Positions 43,712 to 52,468 of a DNA stretch of 64,000 nucleotides are shown here, piece by piece (within the stretch, counting starts at the first letter, position 1; each line of letters starts with the position of its first letter). The translations under genes were made by a program, and so were the position numbers. Source of the DNA: Streptomyces sp. NRRL F-5126 (GTDB taxonomy: Bacteria > Actinomycetota > Actinomycetes > Streptomycetales > Streptomycetaceae); NCBI RefSeq assembly GCF_000721265.1, contig NZ_JOFZ01000011.1, positions 62,001-126,000 on the forward strand. Reading direction: 5' to 3'. The notes under the pieces were generated by a model, which saw nothing but the letters and a program-made list of their open reading frames with translations, was not told where the DNA came from and made no database searches.

Positions 43712-45023
43712 AGCCCGTCACACCGTCCACGACTTCGTCGGCATCGGGCTCGGCCCGTTCAACCTGGGCCTCGCCTGCCTCACCGAGCCGATCGGGGAGC
43801 TCGACGGGGTCTTCCTCGAAGCCAAGCCCGACTTCGAGTGGCACTCGGGGATGTTCCTCGAAGGCGCACACCTCCAGACGCCGTTCCTGTCCGACCTCGT
43901 CACACTCGCCGACCCCACCTCCCCGTACTCCTTCCTCAACTACCTGAAGGAATCGGGGCGGTTGTACTCGTTCTACATCCGCGAGAACTTCTACCCGCTG
44001 CGCACCGAGTACAACGACTACTGCCGCTGGGCGGCCGCGCGGCTGCGCTCCGTCCGGTTCGGCCGGACGGTGACGGAGGTGACGTACGAGGACGCCGACG
44101 GCCTGTACACGGTGCGCACCTCGACCGGCGAGGCCTACCGTGCGCGCCGGCTCGTCCTCGGCACCGGCACCCCGCCGTACGTGCCGGAGTGCTGCGCCGG
44201 GCTCGGAGGCGACCTCATCCACAACTCCCGTTATCTGCAGGCGAAGAAGGACCTCCAGGCCAAGGAGTCCATCACGCTCGTCGGCAGCGGCCAGAGTGCC
44301 GCGGAGATCTACCGCGACCTGCTGTCGGAAATCGACGGCCACCGCTACCGGCTCGACTGGGTCACCAGGTCGCCGCGGTTCTTCCCGCTCGAATACACCA
44401 AGCTGACGCTGGAGATGACGTCGCCCGAGTACGTCGACTACTTCCACGCGCTGCCCGAGGACACCCGCTACCGCCTGGAGGGCGAGCAGAAGGGGTTGTT
44501 CAAAGGCATCGACGCCGCGCTCGTCAACGAGATCTTCGACCTGCTCTACCAGAAGAGCCTGGACGGGCCCGTTGCCACCAGGCTGATGACCAACACCGCC
44601 CTTGTCAGTGCCCGTTACGACGCCGAGGTGGGCCCGGCAGGCGCCGAGGGCGGCACGTACACGCTGGGGCTGCGCCAGGAGGAGCAGGGCCGCGACTTCT
44701 CGCTGACCACCGAGGGCCTGATCCTCGCCACCGGATACCGGTACACGGCGCCCGGTTTCCTCGCCCCCGTCGCCGACCGGATCAGGCTCGACGGCCACGG
44801 CCGCTTCGACGTGGCGCGCAACTACTCCATCGACACCACGGGGCGTGGCATCTTCCTCCAGAACGGCGGCGTGCACACGCACAGCATCACCTCGCCCGAC
44901 CTGGGCATGGGCCCCTACCGCAACGCGTACATCATCGGCGAACTGCTCGGCCGCGCCCACTACCCGGTGGAGAAGGCCATCGCGTTCCAGCAGTTCGCCG
45001 CCCCGGAAGGCACCGCCGCATGA
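43695..45023 (+). CDS. desB: Cadaverine N-hydroxylase (siderophore monooxygenase)
   Basis: The 442-residue flavin monooxygenase hydroxylates cadaverine. It shows the FAD motif [19 protein letters not shown] (GxGxxxxxL), the NADPH motif [20 protein letters not shown] and the C-terminal family signature [15 protein letters not shown], as in IucD/SidA-type hydroxylases. I see no ATG or GTG at the right place; the frame starts best at a TTG (43695) with GGAGAG 7 bases upstream, inside the end of desA. TTG is rare but supported by the ribosome site. Stop overlaps desC (ATGA). Confidence 0.95.
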   Translation: MPTPPEARHTVHDFVGIGLGPFNLGLACLTEPIGELDGVFLEAKPDFEWHSGMFLEGAHLQTPFLSDLVTLADPTSPYSFLNYLKESGRLYSFYIRENFYPLRTEYNDYCRWAAARLRSVRFGRTVTEVTYEDADGLYTVRTSTGEAYRARRLVLGTGTPPYVPECCAGLGGDLIHNSRYLQAKKDLQAKESITLVGSGQSAAEIYRDLLSEIDGHRYRLDWVTRSPRFFPLEYTKLTLEMTSPEYVDYFHALPEDTRYRLEGEQKGLFKGIDAALVNEIFDLLYQKSLDGPVATRLMTNTALVSARYDAEVGPAGAEGGTYTLGLRQEEQGRDFSLTTEGLILATGYRYTAPGFLAPVADRIRLDGHGRFDVARNYSIDTTGRGIFLQNGGVHTHSITSPDLGMGPYRNAYIIGELLGRAHYPVEKAIAFQQFAAPEGTAA

Positions 45024-45607
45024 CCGACACCCGTTTCACCCGCACCGATCCGCGCCTCGGCACGTTCGCCGTGCGCGATGTGGACCCGCTCGCCGACGCG
45101 CCGGCCCTGCACCGCTGGGTCACCCACCCCAAGGCGCGGTTCTGGCTGATGCAGGGTGCCTCGCTCACCGACGTCGAGCGCGAGTACATGTCCATCGCCG
45201 CCTCCGCGCACCACGACGCGTACGTCGGGCTGCGCGAGGGCGTGCCGGCGTTCCTCGTCGAACGCTACGACCCGGCGCACGTCGAGCTGAAGGGCCTGTA
45301 CCCGGCGGAGCCGGGAGACATCGGCATGCACTTCCTCGTCGACCCGGCGCCCGCGGGCGGTCCGTTGCACGGCTTCACCAGGGCGGTGCTCACCACCGTG
45401 ATGGCCTTCCTCTTCGCCGACGAGCGGATACGGCGCGTGGTGGTCGAGCCCGATGTGCGCAACACCGCCGTGCACGCGCTCAACGAAACGGTGGGCTTCC
45501 AGGTGGCCGGGAAGATCGCCAAGCCGGAGAAGGAGGCCCTGCTGAGCTTCTGCACCCGTGCGCGGTTCCAGGACACCATGGCAGCCGCCCAGGGAGGCAC
45601 CCGATGA
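45020..45607 (+). CDS. desC: N-hydroxycadaverine acyltransferase
   Basis: The 195-residue GNAT-like acyltransferase of the IucB/RhbD group attaches succinyl or acetyl groups to N-hydroxycadaverine. Visible are [53 protein letters not shown] and [20 protein letters not shown] (acetyl-CoA-binding region). It overlaps desB by four bases and desD by four bases, so its translation is coupled to both. Confidence 0.96.
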   Translation: MTDTRFTRTDPRLGTFAVRDVDPLADAPALHRWVTHPKARFWLMQGASLTDVEREYMSIAASAHHDAYVGLREGVPAFLVERYDPAHVELKGLYPAEPGDIGMHFLVDPAPAGGPLHGFTRAVLTTVMAFLFADERIRRVVVEPDVRNTAVHALNETVGFQVAGKIAKPEKEALLSFCTRARFQDTMAAAQGGTR

Positions 45608-47403
45608 ACCACCCCGTTTCCCCCTACCCCGGGCAGCCGGCCGGGGCCGTCGCCCACCTCGCCCCGGAGCTCTGGGCCGACGCGACGCGCGCGCTCGTGC
45701 GCAAGGGACTTGCCGAGTTCTCACACGAGCGGCTCCTGGCTCCTGAGCCGCTCGGCGGGGACGCGTACCGCGTCGTCAGCGACGACGGCGCGACCTCGTA
45801 CCGCTTCCGTGCCCGGCGGTTCGCCCTCGACCACTGGCAGGTCGAGGGCGAGTCCATCACCCGGCACCGGGGCGGCGTCGAAATACCCCTGGACGCACTG
45901 GAGTTCGTCACCGAGCTACGTGCGTCCCTCGGCCTGAGCGAGGCGGTGCTCCCGGTGTACCTGGAGGAGATCTCCGCGACACTCGCCGGTACCGCCTTCA
46001 AGCTCACGAAGAAGCCGTCCACAGCGGCCGAGTTGGCCGCCGCCGGCTTCCAGGACATCGAGACCGGCATGACGGAGGGCCACCCCTGCTTCGTCGCCAA
46101 CAACGGCCGGCTCGGCTTCGGCGTGCACGAGTACCGTGCCTTCGCGCCGGAGGCGGCCGCCGGCACACGGCTCGTCTGGCTCGCGGCGCACCGCGACCAC
46201 GCCACCTTCACGGCCGGAGCTGGGATCGACCACGAGCGCCTGATGCGCGGCGAGTTGGGCGATGGCCAGTACGGACGGTTCCAGGCCTCCCTCACCGAGG
46301 CGGGGCTCGACCCCGCGGACTACCTGCTGCTGCCCGTGCACCCGTGGCAGTGGTGGAACAAGCTGTCGGTCACGTTCGCCGCCGAGATCGCGCAGCGGCG
46401 CCTGGTGTTCCTCGGCGAGAGCGACGACGCGTACCTGGCCCAGCAGTCGATCCGCACCTTCTTCAACACGAGCCATCCGGAGAAGCACTACGTCAAGACC
46501 GCGCTGTCCGTCCTGAACATGGGGTTCATGCGGGGCCTGTCCGCCGCCTACATGGTGGCCACGCCCGCCATCAACGACTGGCTCGCCGGGCTGATCGAAA
46601 GCGACGGCGTGCTGCGTGCCGCCCGGTTCTCGATCATCAGGGAGCGCGCGGCGATCGGCTACCACCACCGGGCGTACGAGGCGGCCACCGGGAAGGGCTC
46701 CCCGTACCGCAAGATGCTGGCCGCGCTGTGGCGGGAGAGCCCGGTGCCGTCCCTCACCGGCCGCGAGCGCCTCGCGACCATGGCCTCCCTGCTGCACACG
46801 GACCGCGCCGGAGGATCGCTGGCCGCCGCGCTGATCGCGGAGTCGGGCCTCGCGCCCACCGAGTGGCTGCGCCGCTACCTCGACGCGTACCTGGTGCCGG
46901 TGGTGCACTGCTTCTACGCCTACGGCCTGGTGTTCATGCCGCACGGCGAGAACGTCATCCTCGTGATCGAGGACGGCGTGGTGCGGCGCGCGGTGTTCAA
47001 GGACATCGCGGAGGAGATAGCGGTGATGGAGCAGGACACGCCGCTGCCGCCCGAGGTCGAGCGCATCAGGGCCGATGTGCCCGAGGACATGCGGCTGCTC
47101 TCGGTCTTCACGGACGTGCTCGACTGCTTCCTGCGCTTCCTCTCCCCCGCGCTCGTCGGCGAGGGGGTGCTGGAGGAGGACGAGTTCTGGCGCACCGTGG
47201 CCGAATGCGTCCGCGCCTACCAGGCGTCGTCCCCCGAGCTGGCGCCGAGGTTCGCGCGCCACTCCCTGTTCGCGGACGAGTTCGCGCTGTCCTGTCTCAA
47301 CCGCCTGCAGCTGCGGGACAACGAGCAGATGGTGGACCTCCAGGACCCGGCGGGCGCCCTCCAGCTCGCCGGCACGCTCAGCAACCCGCTGTCCGCGTTC
47401 TGA
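45604..47403 (+). CDS. desD: NIS siderophore synthetase (IucA/IucC family), desferrioxamine assembly
   Basis: DesD (599 aa) uses ATP to join and cyclise N-hydroxy-N-succinyl-cadaverine units to desferrioxamine E and related forms. IucA/IucC signatures: GHPCFVANNGRLGFGVHEYR (ATP/substrate), LLPVHPWQWWNKL, TSHPEKHYVKTALSVLNMGF (nucleotide-binding), and the FhuF-like C-terminus FMPHGENVILVIEDGVVRR. The stop at 47403 ends the operon. Confidence 0.97.
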   Translation: MNHPVSPYPGQPAGAVAHLAPELWADATRALVRKGLAEFSHERLLAPEPLGGDAYRVVSDDGATSYRFRARRFALDHWQVEGESITRHRGGVEIPLDALEFVTELRASLGLSEAVLPVYLEEISATLAGTAFKLTKKPSTAAELAAAGFQDIETGMTEGHPCFVANNGRLGFGVHEYRAFAPEAAAGTRLVWLAAHRDHATFTAGAGIDHERLMRGELGDGQYGRFQASLTEAGLDPADYLLLPVHPWQWWNKLSVTFAAEIAQRRLVFLGESDDAYLAQQSIRTFFNTSHPEKHYVKTALSVLNMGFMRGLSAAYMVATPAINDWLAGLIESDGVLRAARFSIIRERAAIGYHHRAYEAATGKGSPYRKMLAALWRESPVPSLTGRERLATMASLLHTDRAGGSLAAALIAESGLAPTEWLRRYLDAYLVPVVHCFYAYGLVFMPHGENVILVIEDGVVRRAVFKDIAEEIAVMEQDTPLPPEVERIRADVPEDMRLLSVFTDVLDCFLRFLSPALVGEGVLEEDEFWRTVAECVRAYQASSPELAPRFARHSLFADEFALSCLNRLQLRDNEQMVDLQDPAGALQLAGTLSNPLSAF

Positions 47404-47537
47404 GCCAGGCCGCCGGGCCTGGGCCGGCATGTGGCAAAGGACACGCTCGACCCCGGGGCGCACGAGAACGGCGCGAATCCTGCCCGATTCCGGGCAGGGA
47501 TGTTGCGTAACCCTCCGAGTATCTGCAATATCAACGA

Positions 47538-47813
47538 GTGCTCGATCGCCACGCGTCCCACGAAGACCTCATCGGCCACCTGGTGGCCTCCACCGCGCTG
47601 CGGCGCGGTGAGGCCGCCCGGGTGGTGCTCGACGTGCTGGCGTACTTCGACGAGACGACCGAGGAGTTCGTCCGCCGCCGTCACCGGGAACTCCAGGCCG
47701 GCGGCGAGACCAACCCGGTGATCTTCGAGCGGATCGCGGCCGAGCTGCCGCACCGCGCGGTGGCGCCGCCGGAACTCTCGCTGAGACAGCTGCGCCGCAT
47801 CGTCTACGGATGA
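47538..47813 (+). CDS. Conserved small hypothetical protein
   Basis: From a GTG at 47538 the 91-residue protein reads MLDRHASHEDLIGHLVASTA and LRRGEAARVVLDVLAYFDET; it is helical, acidic to neutral and has no signal or membrane segment. The phrase RGEAARVVLDVLAYFDETTEEFVRRRHRELQ resembles small Streptomyces proteins of the actinobacterial DNA-binding-like (HU/SMC-linker-like) kind, but I do not recognise a family. No ribosome site is obvious; a leaderless message is possible. Lies between desD and glmS on the same strand. Third-position G/C is high, supporting coding. Confidence 0.7.
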   Translation: MLDRHASHEDLIGHLVASTALRRGEAARVVLDVLAYFDETTEEFVRRRHRELQAGGETNPVIFERIAAELPHRAVAPPELSLRQLRRIVYG

Positions 47814-47889
47814 CGGCCGGCACCGGCGGGAGGCGGTCGCGCCACCCGTACGGCGGGCACACAGGAAACCAGGAGGGGCAGAGCCTGAC

Positions 47890-49719
47890 ATGTGCGGAAT
47901 CGTTGGATACATCGGCAAGCGCGACGTCGCCCCGCTGCTGCTCGAAGGGTTGCAGCGGCTCGAGTACCGCGGGTACGACTCGGCCGGGATCGTGATCACG
48001 GGGAAGCCGGGGGCCGGCAAGGCCGCCGCGCTGAGGATGGTCAAGGCCAAGGGCCGGGTGCGCGACCTGGAGGCCAAGGTGCCCAAGCGCTTCGCCGGCA
48101 CCACCGGCATCGCGCACACCCGCTGGGCCACGCACGGCTCGCCGAGCGACGCCAACGCGCACCCGCACATGGACGCGGACAACCGGGTCGCGGTCGTCCA
48201 CAACGGCATCGTCGACAACGCCGCCGAGCTGCGGGTGAAGCTGGAGGCGGACGGCGTCGCCTTCCTGTCCGAGACCGACACGGAGGTGCTGACACACCTG
48301 GTGGCGCGTTCCCAGGCGCCCACGCTGGAGGAGAAGGTGCGCCAGGCACTCCAGCTCGTCGAGGGCACGTACGGCATCGCCGTCATGCACGCGGACTTCC
48401 CCGACCGGATCGTGGTGGCGCGCAACGGCTCGCCCGTCGTGCTCGGCATCGGCGAGAAGGAGATGTTCGTCGCGTCCGACGTGGCGGCGCTCGTCTCCCA
48501 CACCCGGCAGGTCGTGACGCTCGGCGACGGTGAGATGGCGACGATCAAGGCCGACGACTTCCGCACCTATACGACGGAGGGCTCGCTCACCTCGGCGACG
48601 CCGACGCTCGTGGAGTGGGAGGCCGAGTCGTACGACATGGGCGGCCACGACACGTACATGCACAAGGAGATCTCCGAGCAGGCCGAGGCAGTCGACCGGG
48701 TGCTGCGCGGCCGGATCGACGACCGGTTCTCGACGGTGCACCTGGGCGGCCTGAACCTCGACGCGCGCGAGGCGCGCGGGGTGCGGCGCATCAAGATCCT
48801 CGGCTGCGGCACGTCGTACCACGCCGGCATGATCGGCGCCCAGATGATCGAGGAGATCGCGCGCATCCCGGCCGACGCCGAGCCCGCGTCCGAGTTCCGC
48901 TACCGCGACCCGGTGGTCGACCCGGACACGCTGTACGTGGCCGTCTCGCAGTCCGGCGAGACCTACGACGTGCTGGCGGCGGTGCAGGAGCTCAAGCGCA
49001 AGGGCGCGCGCGTGCTGGGAGTCGTCAACGTGGTGGGCTCGGCCATCGCCCGGGAGACGGACGGCGGCCTCTACGTGCACGCGGGCCCCGAGGTGTGCGT
49101 GGTCTCCACGAAGTGCTTCACGAACACGGTGGTCGCGTTCGCGCTGCTCGCGCTGCACCTGGGCCGGATCAGGGATCTCTCGGTCGCGGACGGCAAGCGG
49201 ATCATCGAGGGGCTGCGGCGGCTGCCCGCGCAGATCGACGAGATCCTCCGCGACGAGGAGCGGATCGCCGAGCTTGCGGCGTCGTACGCGCAGGCGAAGT
49301 CGATGATGTTCATCGGGCGCGTGCGCGGCTACCCGGTGGCGCGCGAGGCGTCGCTGAAGCTCAAGGAGGTCTCGTACATCCACGCCGAGGCCTACCCGGC
49401 CTCCGAGCTCAAGCACGGGCCCCTCGCGCTGATCGAACCGGCGATGCCGACGGTGGCGATCGTGCCGGACGACGACCTGCTGGAGAAGAACCGCGCGGCG
49501 ATGGAGGAGATCAAGGCGCGCGCGGGCCGGATCCTCGCGGTCGGGCACCGGGAACAGCCCAAGGCCGACCACTCGATCGTGGTGCCGAAGAACGAGACGG
49601 AACTCGACCCGATCCTGCTGGGCATCCCGCTGCAACTGCTCGCCTACCACACGGCGCTTTCGCTCGGCCGCGACATCGACAAGCCCCGGAACCTGGCGAA
49701 GTCCGTCACCGTCGAGTAG
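47890..49719 (+). CDS. glmS: Glutamine--fructose-6-phosphate aminotransferase (isomerising)
   Basis: GlmS (609 aa) makes glucosamine-6-phosphate, the entry to peptidoglycan and other amino sugars. Cys2 of MCGIVGYIGKRDVAPLLLEG is the glutaminase nucleophile; two SIS domains follow (ILGCGTSYHAGMIGAQMIEE, AVSQSGETYDVLAAVQELKR, KLKEVSYIHAEAYPASELKH). The C-terminus KPRNLAKSVTVE is the isomerase signature. Ribosome site AGGAGG precedes. A 14-bp terminator stem follows. S. coelicolor has a second glmS; this one next to des and adpA is that paralogue by memory. Confidence 0.98.
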   Translation: MCGIVGYIGKRDVAPLLLEGLQRLEYRGYDSAGIVITGKPGAGKAAALRMVKAKGRVRDLEAKVPKRFAGTTGIAHTRWATHGSPSDANAHPHMDADNRVAVVHNGIVDNAAELRVKLEADGVAFLSETDTEVLTHLVARSQAPTLEEKVRQALQLVEGTYGIAVMHADFPDRIVVARNGSPVVLGIGEKEMFVASDVAALVSHTRQVVTLGDGEMATIKADDFRTYTTEGSLTSATPTLVEWEAESYDMGGHDTYMHKEISEQAEAVDRVLRGRIDDRFSTVHLGGLNLDAREARGVRRIKILGCGTSYHAGMIGAQMIEEIARIPADAEPASEFRYRDPVVDPDTLYVAVSQSGETYDVLAAVQELKRKGARVLGVVNVVGSAIARETDGGLYVHAGPEVCVVSTKCFTNTVVAFALLALHLGRIRDLSVADGKRIIEGLRRLPAQIDEILRDEERIAELAASYAQAKSMMFIGRVRGYPVAREASLKLKEVSYIHAEAYPASELKHGPLALIEPAMPTVAIVPDDDLLEKNRAAMEEIKARAGRILAVGHREQPKADHSIVVPKNETELDPILLGIPLQLLAYHTALSLGRDIDKPRNLAKSVTVE

Positions 49720-49739
49720 CCGTAGCCGGACGGCCGATG

Positions 49740-49783
49740 GGCCGCCGCGCCCCGGTCCACGGCTGGACGGGGGCGCGGCGGCC
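49740..49783 (+). terminator. Hairpin terminator of glmS
   Basis: GGCCGCCGCGCCCC (49740-49753) pairs perfectly with GGGGCGCGGCGGCC (49770-49783), 21 bases after the glmS stop, with a 16-base loop that itself holds GTCCACGGCTGGAC, a smaller hairpin. Confidence 0.85.
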
Positions 49784-49888
49784 GGTGGTGCCACCCGTTG
49801 GCACCGGGCGCCGCGCCCCCCGGAGGGGCCGGTGCTTGCCCTGGACACCGGCCCCTGGCACGCGACCGGCGGGCGGGTGGCCGCCGGT

Positions 49889-50479
49889 TCAGCCGGCTGC
49901 CGTCGCCCCGCGCCGCGCGGTGCGGGCGCCACGACCCGGCAGGGCCGTCGGCCACTTGGCGAGCGCGGAGGCGGCCGCGTACCAGGCCACGAGGCCCGAC
50001 ACCGCGGCGAACCATCCGCCGGCCTTGCCGATGCCGCTCGTACCGGCGAACTCGGCCACCGCGAGCAGGATGAGCGCCACGCACAGCAGCCCGTACGCGC
50101 CCTGCACGAGCGCGCCCGCGCTCTTGGCCGCCAGGGTGAGCGTCAGGGCCAGCAGCGCCCACAGGGCGAGGAAGAGTCCGGCGGCGTGCGCCGACGCGTG
50201 GTCGCCGAACGCCGTGCCCCACGTGAACCAGAACGCGCCGAGGCCGGCGAAGGCCGTGCCGGTGAGCGCGCTGCCCGACCTGAACTCCAGCAGCCCGGCG
50301 ACGAACAGGGCGACTCCGCCCACGTAGAGCGCGAGTGTCACGGCGTCAGCCGCCGAGACGCCGGAGATGACCCCGGTGTGCCCGAGGCCGAAGGCGAGCA
50401 GGGTCAGTCCGAGTGCGAGATGGCCGAGGGCGGAAGTGGATGTGGATGGTGCGCTTCCCGCAGAGACGTCGTTGTCCAC
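49889..50479 (-). CDS. GPR1/FUN34/YaaH family (acetate/succinate) transporter homologue
   Basis: The 196-residue protein, from a GTG at 50479 with GGGAG 7 bases upstream, has six hydrophobic helices (ALGHLALGLTLLAFGLGHTG, AVTLALYVGGVALFVAGLLE, TAFAGLGAFWFTWGTAF, AAGLFLALWALLALTLTLAA, ALVQGAYGLLCVALILLAVA, WFAAVSGLVAWYAAASAL). The helix order and the LALGL..FGL and GTAFAGLGAFWFTWG phrases match the SatP/YaaH acetate uptake family. Acetate or succinate is the likely cargo. Single-gene unit, converging on glmS. Confidence 0.88.
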   Translation of the reverse strand: MDNDVSAGSAPSTSTSALGHLALGLTLLAFGLGHTGVISGVSAADAVTLALYVGGVALFVAGLLEFRSGSALTGTAFAGLGAFWFTWGTAFGDHASAHAAGLFLALWALLALTLTLAAKSAGALVQGAYGLLCVALILLAVAEFAGTSGIGKAGGWFAAVSGLVAWYAAASALAKWPTALPGRGARTARRGATAAG

Positions 50480-50706
50480 GGCGGGCTCCCTTCACTGTGC
50501 GCGGTGGTGCTGTGTCCCAGCACTGTTTATGTACCCTTCACATAGGCACAATTCACCTTTTGAGGTGGGCGAATTCACGTCGTGTACAGGACTACTGACG
50601 TGGAGTCACGCAGATGGGCCGCAGAGCAACACCAGTGGCCCGAGTGGCACTTGTGGGTGACCCGGCGTGGGCACACGGGCCCGGCCGCCGAACGGGGCGG
50701 CGAGCG

Positions 50707-51228
50707 CTAGGGGACGACAACCACGGGTCGCCGCGCGCGACGCGCGAGCCGTCCTGCGACCGAGCCGAAGATCCGGCCCACGAGGCCGTGGGTCGAGCCC
50801 ACGACGATCGCGTCCGCCGAGTACTCCTGGCTGACTTCCTCCAGCTCGTGGCAGATGTCCCCGCCGCGCTCGACCAGGATCCATGGCACCTCGGAGAGGT
50901 GTTCGGCGCAGGCGAGCTCAAGGCCGAGCACCTCGGTGCGGTGGTCCGGCACGTCCACGAACACGGGGGGCTCGCACCCCGCCCACACCGTGGTCGGGAG
51001 CCTGTTGGCCACATGGACGATGATCAGCGCGGAGCCGAGGCGCACGGCCATGCCGATGGCATAGGCGAGGGCTCGCTCGCTCGACGTCGAGCCGTCGAAC
51101 CCGACCACCACTCCGTGGCGGAAGGCCGGGTCGCAGGCCGTGCTCGGCTGCTCCTCCGCCAGCAGTTCGGCCAGGGGGTCGGCCAGCTGCTTGCGGTCAG
51201 CGGGTTCTGGGATGTCGTGACCGGCCAT
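50707..51228 (-). CDS. Universal stress protein (UspA family)
   Basis: The 173-residue protein has the Usp fold: GVVVGFDGSTSSERALAYAI at about 50 and the C-terminal ATP-binding signature ADAIVVGSTHGLVGRIFGSV (G2xG9xGS/T) near 140-160. The ATG at 51228 gives a normal length; a TTG 13 codons upstream is in frame but lacks support. A ~50-residue Pro/Asp/Glu-rich head precedes the domain. It is divergent from adpA across a long leader region. Confidence 0.92.
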   Translation of the reverse strand: MAGHDIPEPADRKQLADPLAELLAEEQPSTACDPAFRHGVVVGFDGSTSSERALAYAIGMAVRLGSALIIVHVANRLPTTVWAGCEPPVFVDVPDHRTEVLGLELACAEHLSEVPWILVERGGDICHELEEVSQEYSADAIVVGSTHGLVGRIFGSVAGRLARRARRPVVVVP

Positions 51229-52468
51229 GGGTGTCTCGGCGAAGGAAGTCCTCGTGGGAAGGAACAACGGCGGCGAAGAAGGGCGGGGAGCGGTGTGTCC
51301 GGGAATCGTCTTTCCCGGTCCTTACCCCAAAGGTACGGCGTCACTCCTCTCCTGCCCAGGCTTCGGCATTCCACACGTGACGCCTCGCACACGGCTCGCA
51401 CGCGGCGTTGCAGGGAGCATGCACGAGCACGCCGCGCAACGCAATGCCCGATGGCCACTACAGCTGACCTGTGCCCCACGCGGGTGACGCCGTCGCGCAC
51501 GGCCGGTGTCCGTACGGCCCGCCGCTCGTCGGCCGACGGTCACGTCGCCGCCCGGAAGGAGCCACCGTGCCCGTACCCACGGCGCGCCAGGCCGGCGCCG
51601 CCTCCACGGCCCGCGGGGCCCCCGGGCGCAGGCGCACGGGAGCCGCGCCCGCGGGCCGCGCACCATCCGCGCGGCGTCACGTGCCCGGGGGCCGCTGCGC
51701 GCCACGGCCCCGCACGCGCCCGAGCCCGCGTCGGGGGCGCGCACGCGCTGCTGCGGTGGGTCGTCCCGTGCTGCCTGCCGGCCCTGCTCGCGCTCACCAC
51801 GTACCGGGCACGTTGCGCGCGGGTGCCCCGTATGCGGGCCTGGCCACGGCCGCGTGCCTCGCCGTCGTGGCCGCCGCGTGCCGGCTCCTGCCGAACCTCC
51901 CGCGACGCCCCGGGGACGCGCACGCGGGCCCGGTGTACGTATCAAGCCGCGCCGAGCCGGCCGCGCCGCCGCGGGAACGCGCGTCCGACCCCCGGCGCAC
52001 GGGGGCGCACAAGGGGGCATGGACCAGCGCACCAATGCACGAGGGCTCACACGCGTTTGATCGTCCTACTCCGGGGGATTGAGCAGTTCACACCTGCTCA
52101 CCCGACTCTTTTCAGCCAACTTGTGGACCTTGCCGAATCCTTGGCGAAATCACCCGCCAACCCGCGCGCCACCAGGCACGAACGTCTTTCGTCCCGCCAA
52201 TCCCGCCCGCCCGGACGGGCCATGGGCCGAAGGCGTACTTCCCTGAGGGGCTCGCGAGTGCAACGCTTCGTGATCGAATGCTTCACGCCAAGTTGCCATG
52301 TCGACATAACGGCGGCTGGGGATCTGGTCACGCCGGCACCACGGAACACAGTAGATTCGATCATGAGCATCGAAGGCCGGGGATCCGTGCAAGACCGAGG
52401 GGAATCGTGCAGGAGCGAGAGGCCGGACAGGAACGGGGAGACGCGAACACCGAGGGGGGCTTAGCGCC
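51229..52468. other. 1.24-kb upstream region of adpA, mostly without a clear gene
   Basis: The left part (51229-51470) and right part (about 52080-52468) are of moderate GC and look like promoter and leader DNA of the usp gene and adpA. The right part contains CTTCACGCCA (52282-52291), whose complement TGGCGTGAAG fits the AdpA consensus TGGCSNGWWY at nine of ten positions, suggesting self-binding. The middle (about 51480-52060) is very GC-rich and holds a possible damaged small gene, listed separately. Long adpA leaders are usual in Streptomyces. Confidence 0.5.
51567..52082 (+). pseudogene. Possible small membrane-protein gene, frame broken near 51800
   Basis: A GTG at 51567 is preceded by a perfect AAGGAG site and opens a 171-codon frame ending at 52082. 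Its early part is Arg/Pro-rich with poor codon bias, while HALLRWVVPCCLPALLALTT, a good transmembrane helix with full G/C third positions, lies in another frame at 51742-51800. The helix-like APYAGLATAACLAVVAAACR continues in the first frame after about 51800, again with strong third-position bias. The switch of bias between frames suggests a two-helix membrane protein with a frameshift or a sequencing indel. It may equally be chance in GC-rich DNA. Confidence 0.28.
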
